NCBI GenBank assembly: GCA_016586335.1
Contig: BLYE01000028.1
Span: 124,001 to 188,000, forward strand
Source of the DNA: Nitzschia putrida
Lineage: Eukaryota > Bacillariophyta > Bacillariophyceae > Bacillariales > Bacillariaceae
Reading direction: 5' to 3'
DNA: 64,000 bases
In this document: piece after piece, positions 59,743-64,000 of the stretch
Numbering within the stretch: the first letter of the stretch is position 1
Layout of the letters: each line of letters begins with the position of its first letter
The notes under the pieces: model-generated
The model's input: only the letters and a program-made list of their open reading frames with translations
The model's database searches: none
What the model was told of the DNA's origin: nothing
Translations under genes and position numbers: made by a program

Positions 59743-59783
59743 ACTGTACTGTACTGTACTGCACTGTACTGCACTGTACTGTA
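59743..59783. repeat. CTGTA/CTGCA pentanucleotide array
   Basis: About eight copies of a pentamer, mostly CTGTA with two CTGCA variants. Confidence 0.85.
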
Positions 59784-60724
59784 TCATCCAAGCTTATACC
59801 GACTGATTGCTTGCTTGCAAGTATTGTTCTCGTATTCGGGTGCATCATGGATCGCAGTCTCGTCCGAGGAGCATTGTACGAGCACCGATGGACCACCGAC
59901 GGAGGCAACATTCCAACCAGCACCCACTGGTGTGGTTACTTTTACATTCTCGTACAGTAGTACTAGTACAGTACTAGTACAGTACTAGACTATGCTCTTA
60001 TGCTCTTCAGTATTTGTACACTGCACAATACCCCTGTCTTTGCTTCGGTTACCTTCAGGAACGTTTTTGGTCTTCAACGGATATGGTTGTTGTGTGTTGT
60101 GTCATGGTTCACATTTCTTTGTTCATGTTCATTGCCGTGGGTGACCATTGAACATGGCTATTGCCGTTGGACCAACTCCAACATTGCAATAATGAGACAT
60201 CTCTTGTTCCCAATCACTCGTCGCTCGTCGTTCGTCGTTGATGATTTGGTGCTACAATGGGAAGCGCTAGGTTTGTGGATAGATACTCGTAGCGCTCCAA
60301 GAACAATCCCTTCGCTCTTCGTCTTTATAGTCCAATGGCATTCGAGTCGGATGACTCGTTTCAGCTCGGATCCACTGCAATCTCCTGCGCTACTAATTAA
60401 CAAAAAGGTATCTTTTCGGAGTTTGGAAAGTTCACTTCCGACGACCAACTAGGGGAAGAGAAGTTTGTTTTTTGACCATGGTCCATATCAATGAGGTGAA
60501 CACGCTTGCCAATTTCACATGAGTTTCACAACAACATGCAGCAGCGAAGCTTCCGTACTTTACTTGTATTGGTTATTGAAAAAAGTTTGACCTAACGTGT
60601 GTATAGAAATAGGAATACTAAAGAATATGCCATGCAACTACAGTTTTCGTATCATCTTTCATCTATCTCCCTCCCACGGCAAGAGGGCACCGTACAAAAA
60701 AATTGAATATCAAGCAATTCCAGC

Positions 60725-61698
60725 TCACAGATTGTGCGCAAAGAGCTGCTCGGTGAACTCATCTTGCTTCTCTCCCTTGTTGTTGTACAAATCCAAATGC
60801 TGAGGCCAGTAGTAGTCCTCCAACTCGGCCGGTGTGTTGATGTGAATTCCACCCAAAATAGCAATGTATCCATCAGGTACGCGGGAGGCACCTTCGAAAA
60901 CAATGGATTCTACCATTTCTCGTTGAGCCTCTTGCAAAGCATAGGAAAGAGTTACTTGAAGGTCGTCGGCACTTGCTAGTCTCTCGGCATAGGGGGTCAA
61001 CATATCCACAACATATCCTTGCTGAATATCCAACATATCGCGGGCTCGTTCCGAAGGGACTTCAGCGGCCTCTTGGGGGTTGGATTTACAGGAATGTTCG
61101 TGCAATACGACGTTGGAAGCAGCAGTGGCACTTCCACAACATGCTCCAGGATCGTGGCAACCGCGGCGCTCAACGGTACCGACAGTTCCATTGAGATCAA
61201 CACCGACATGAGGGCCGTAAACAACCAAGCAGTGACCCTTGTCTGGAATGTGAGCAGCCATGGCGCCAAAGGCGGTTCTTCCACCAAAAGGGAAGCCGGC
61301 CAATCCACCCATGCTGAAATGGTCACCATAGTGGTTGTATCCAAAAGCGGACTCCAAAGGACGAGTCAATTCGTCACAGCACAAAGAAGTGGCCACCATT
61401 GTGTTGGCTCTGTGGAATCCCTTCTTCCACAAAATGGCAGATACCTTGGCTACCAAGGCACCAAGAGGCTGGGCACCAGGAAAGGCATGCTTAATTTTTG
61501 TCTGTCATTCAATTCGAAAAGGAAAACGACAAAACAAACTCATAAAATGAGTATCAAAGTAACAGAAATCGCCAACATAGACAAAACGAACCACCGTGAA
61601 AGATATTCAATTCACCCGACGTAATCGAGATGGAACCTTCGATCTTCACCGGTAGTCACTCAGACAGGACGGGAACTTACGACGGTAGGAGCTGGCAT
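60725..61698 (-). CDS. Theta-class carbonic anhydrase (LCIB/LCIC family), two exons
   Basis: Proposed CDS: complement of 60725-61501 joined to 61681-61698, 264 residues, with a 179-nt GT-AG intron. Exon 1 encodes only MPAPTV; the joined N-terminus is MPAPTVTKIKHAFPGAQPLG. The open frame of exon 2 has no ATG before the conserved domain, so a 5' exon is required. Theta carbonic anhydrases interconvert CO2 and bicarbonate in algal CO2-concentrating mechanisms. Seen: TSLCCDELTR (Cys-Asp pair), HFSMGGLAGFPFGGRTAFG (active-site Arg), VVYGPHVGVD (His ligand) and GACCGSA (second Cys ligand); ligand assignments are from memory of the LCIB structures. There is no signal or transit peptide on this model, so the protein would be cytosolic, unlike the plastid/thylakoid members known in diatoms. 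Confidence 0.87.
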
Positions 61699-62812
61699 TT
61701 TGTGTTCTGAAAAAGTATTTCAATCCGAAGATCTGCAGAAAGCAACAGGTACCAATGTCGGTTAGAGCTTATTCAATGATAGGTTCCTCAATATAGAGTA
61801 GACGGAACACAATTTGTGCTTTGGAGTTCTCACCTTGATGAAAATGTGTGAGTCGACAGAAAATTGTGATGACCTCGAACAAGAATTGTGGCAGACTTCC
61901 CGACTTTTCGGAATGGATTGCACCACTTTTCGCGCGAGAGGAGCGCTACCAAGGTGATCCATGGATTCTTCGCAAAAACTTGGATGCAACAAGAACACTC
62001 CTCGTCAGTATGTGCGTCAGTGGTTTGCCTACGTTTCGGACAAACGCACGCGAGGGGTCGGCTGTACACGCCAAAATAACAACTAAAAGTACTAATATAA
62101 AAAACTATTTTGGGCTCTACTCTAGCTAGCTACCGCCGGTACCTACCTCATAGCTACGGTAGTACTGCAGTACAGGTGTCGCTTCGCCTAACTGCAAGGA
62201 CTACCGTTAACTACGTACCGTAGTTGCAACGTCTAGTAGTACGGCGTCCGTACTCTTGGACGAATACCAGGAATCCAACCAAGAGATAATACTACCTAGG
62301 TAGTGGACTTCACAATAAAACTTCCTCGTTGTTTTAGTAGGAGGGAGGAGATTTGACCAATCCTTGCCGTTGTTGTGGTAATCCACTCGAAGTTGCTACT
62401 ATCGTACTCTACTCTAGTAGGCGTGACCCTTGACCGGTGCAACCGGCTACTTATTTATTATTTACTGTAGAAATAAACAGCTGAATTTCCCGGTGAAGGC
62501 TTCACCAGGCTGCAACTGCTGCATGCAAACTACCGGAAGTGAAATTCGGCAGCTGTGCTGTTCCATCCTGATGATATTCAGAATTTGACTCAAGAGACTG
62601 AACAACACAGTTCTCTCCTCTACTATTATTATATTAGTATCTCCCAAAAGATAGGCGCGGATGATTCATGGCGACATCATGAGGACAGTAATATTTGGTA
62701 TGTGGCATATTGCCAGAACTTTTAAATATGGCACTGACAATTTCTCCTTCTGTCACCGGTTGTCCGGCTTCGTGATGATTTATTGAACAAGGAGAAAGGG
62801 CCCAAACCGGTA
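61699..62812. other. Intergenic region, no convincing gene
   Basis: About 1.1 kb between divergent genes. It contains CTAGCTAGCTACC, GCCGGTACC and TACGGTAGTACTGCAGTAC words (62127-62175). It presumably carries the carbonic anhydrase promoter, but I see no TGACGT-type CO2-responsive element that I would trust. Confidence 0.5.
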
Positions 62813-63430
62813 ATGTCCAAATTCAACGATTACACATTTCGGCAATGCCTCCAAGAGTACTCGTTCATCCCTCGACACAAATTGAAGCCAATCCTCCACA
62901 ACTCCAAAAAGATGAAGTCGGTGTCTTTCGACGAGCATTGCAAAGTTGAAACATTCTCCAAGCCAAAAGGCGAAGATATTGGCCATGTATGGTGGTCAGC
63001 CAGCGACTACATTCGGATAAAGAAGGACGCCGACGGTGTCGTGGCTCGTCTGGCAAGGGGCGACATCACAGATCTGGCCGGCAAATCCACCTTTCGCGGC
63101 CTTGAGAGTTGGTCCAAACACACTAGAAGAGAACGCAGAAAGAGGGTACACACTGCAATTGATGCTGTTTTGACAGAACAAGACATGCAACGACGGTATG
63201 ACATTTTCGATCCAGACGCTATTGCCGGACAATACTCCATGTACACAATGCAAGATCGTGAAACTGCGATGGCACGAGGTATGACAGATGAGCAAACATG
63301 TATGCGAGAATGCTATGACAAATACGATTTCCATGGAACTGAACGAAAGCAAGATAACAGCAGACGGCGAGCTCTCCGGTTGCTGCGCTCCTCGCTAAGC
63401 CATCTTTCAGGAGGCTCCTCTATGCGGTAG
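62813..63430 (+). CDS. Unknown conserved-looking protein
   Basis: 205 residues from the ATG at 62813; the open frame extends about 30 bases upstream without ATG. The core is ordered and resembles a family I remember from diatom proteomes without a name: KSVSFDEHCKVETF, then GHVWWSASDYIRIKKDADG, a RGLESW element and an Arg-rich helix (KHTRRERRKRVHTAIDAVL) followed by EQDMQRRYDIFDPDAIAGQY. The tail is basic. No signal peptide or membrane helix. Function unknown. Confidence 0.7.
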   Translation: MSKFNDYTFRQCLQEYSFIPRHKLKPILHNSKKMKSVSFDEHCKVETFSKPKGEDIGHVWWSASDYIRIKKDADGVVARLARGDITDLAGKSTFRGLESWSKHTRRERRKRVHTAIDAVLTEQDMQRRYDIFDPDAIAGQYSMYTMQDRETAMARGMTDEQTCMRECYDKYDFHGTERKQDNSRRRALRLLRSSLSHLSGGSSMR

Positions 63431-63716
63431 AAGGTGATGGTCAATTACCCAAGTTTGTATATGTGCTATCAATTTGTGAAGTTTACGTTCAAAGTGAAAA
63501 TTTTCGAATGCTACAACAGCGTAACATGAACCATAGATTGGACTTTTTTGAGTTTTGGCTAAGCTACCTAGTGTGCTGCATTGTAGGTTGAGTTCATTTC
63601 GATTGTGTGGGGAGCATGCTCCGCAGCAACTACAACAACACCAGTTGACTCGTGACATGTACAACTAGTAACTCATGTATTGATATTTACGGAATACTAT
63701 GCTGAAATGAGCACAA

Positions 63717-64000
63717 CTAATCCTCCTCGTCCTCTTCATCTTCGTCGTCGTCACCCCCCTCATCGTCATCGTCGCCCCCGTCATCCTCTTCTTCTTCATC
63801 ATCTTCGTCCTTGGGATCGTCATGGGCAGCAGCTTCCTCCTCGTCATGCGTGTAGGCGGAACGATCAAGTTTTTCCAGCAAGTGATCGGTAATGTACCGA
63901 TTCATGTTGAACATGGTGACCGTGTCATTCCCACCCATGACCTTTTTGAGCTTCTCGTCACACAGAATTTGACGCTTGTCATCGGGATTCTGTACAACAG
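63717..64000 (-). CDS. SWIB-domain protein, 3' end (partial)
   Basis: The frame is open from the window edge to the TAG at 63717-63719, so the gene starts beyond 64000. The visible 94 residues begin with the second half of a SWIB/MDM2-type domain (VVQNPDDKRQILCDEKLKKV, then GGNDTVTMFNMNRYITDHLL). They end in a long Asp/Glu-rich tail of about 45 residues. SWIB domains occur in BAF60-type chromatin-remodelling subunits and in stand-alone or repeated SWIB proteins. The acidic tail suggests a nuclear, chromatin-linked protein; which subfamily cannot be decided from this fragment. Confidence 0.85.
   Translation of the reverse strand, partial: VVQNPDDKRQILCDEKLKKVMGGNDTVTMFNMNRYITDHLLEKLDRSAYTHDEEEAAAHDDPKDEDDEEEEDDGGDDDDEGGDDDEDEEDEED

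Larger units (their letters stand above)
59438..60724. other. Intergenic region with several short tandem repeats
   Basis: About 1.3 kb between convergent genes. It holds a 9-bp minisatellite, a CTGTA array and a TAGTACAGTAC-type repeat (59955-59989). A 150-residue frame at 60000-60452 shows no family features. Confidence 0.55.

Noticed and set aside
60000..60452. 150-residue plus-strand open frame
   Set aside because: No family features, irregular composition, and it lies in a repeat-bearing spacer.
1..64000. Bacterial-type operons, CRISPR arrays, insertion sequences, tRNA and rRNA genes
   Set aside because: Looked for by eye on both strands and not found; introns and protein types are eukaryotic. 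A tRNA scan could still reveal one in the spacers.

Overview
The window is nuclear DNA from a stramenopile alga, most probably a diatom. This is inferred from several features together: short GT-AG introns of about 80-400 nt; genes with signal peptides ending in an ASAFAP-like plastid-import motif; a theta-class (LCIB-type) carbonic anhydrase; a receptor guanylate cyclase with a PhnD-like ectodomain; a heat-shock-factor DNA-binding domain, a Cys/His domain and other protein types that I associate with diatoms. I cannot name the species. Genes lie on both strands, mostly one or no intron each, separated by intergenic DNA rich in TAC/GTA-type short palindromes. I see no transposon, rRNA, tRNA or CRISPR array.

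Layout. 1-9.6 kb: the 3' end of an unknown gene, the large receptor guanylate cyclase (2377-5835), a Ser-rich unknown protein and a CobW/COG0523 GTPase. 9.6-21.5 kb: a divergent promoter rich in TACGAG/CTCGTA palindromes, a probable plastid membrane protein with an AtpI-like segment, a TPR protein with a myristoylation signal, PUS10, and a low-complexity protein with a Cys/His domain. 23.5-32.2 kb: a Crinkler/RHS-like NTPase-nuclease, NOP9 and three unknown or zinc-binding-like proteins. 33.3-43.4 kb: TatD-type nuclease, heat shock factor, Golgi-type sulfotransferase, 15-repeat PPR protein and an acetyl-CoA transporter, the last two convergent with 10 bp between them. 43.9-54.7 kb: cytosolic-type valyl-tRNA synthetase in three exons, a tandem array of three Sec14/CRAL-TRIO genes, and a calmodulin/essential-light-chain-like gene. 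55.9-64 kb: RecQ helicase with a RanBP2-type zinc finger, RAMP4/SERP1, theta carbonic anhydrase, an unknown protein, and the 3' end of a SWIB-domain gene.

The genes do not form one pathway. They mix housekeeping functions (translation, pseudouridylation, ribosome assembly, ER translocation, DNA repair) with more unusual signalling and conflict-type proteins. The most interesting items are the PhnD-ectodomain receptor cyclase with altered catalytic residues, the Crinkler-like NTPase-nuclease, the tandem Sec14 array with a shared N-terminal motif, and a recurrent gene structure in which the first coding exon holds only 1-7 codons.

Limits: all splice sites were chosen by eye from GT-AG signals, reading frame and family alignment from memory; no database search was run.
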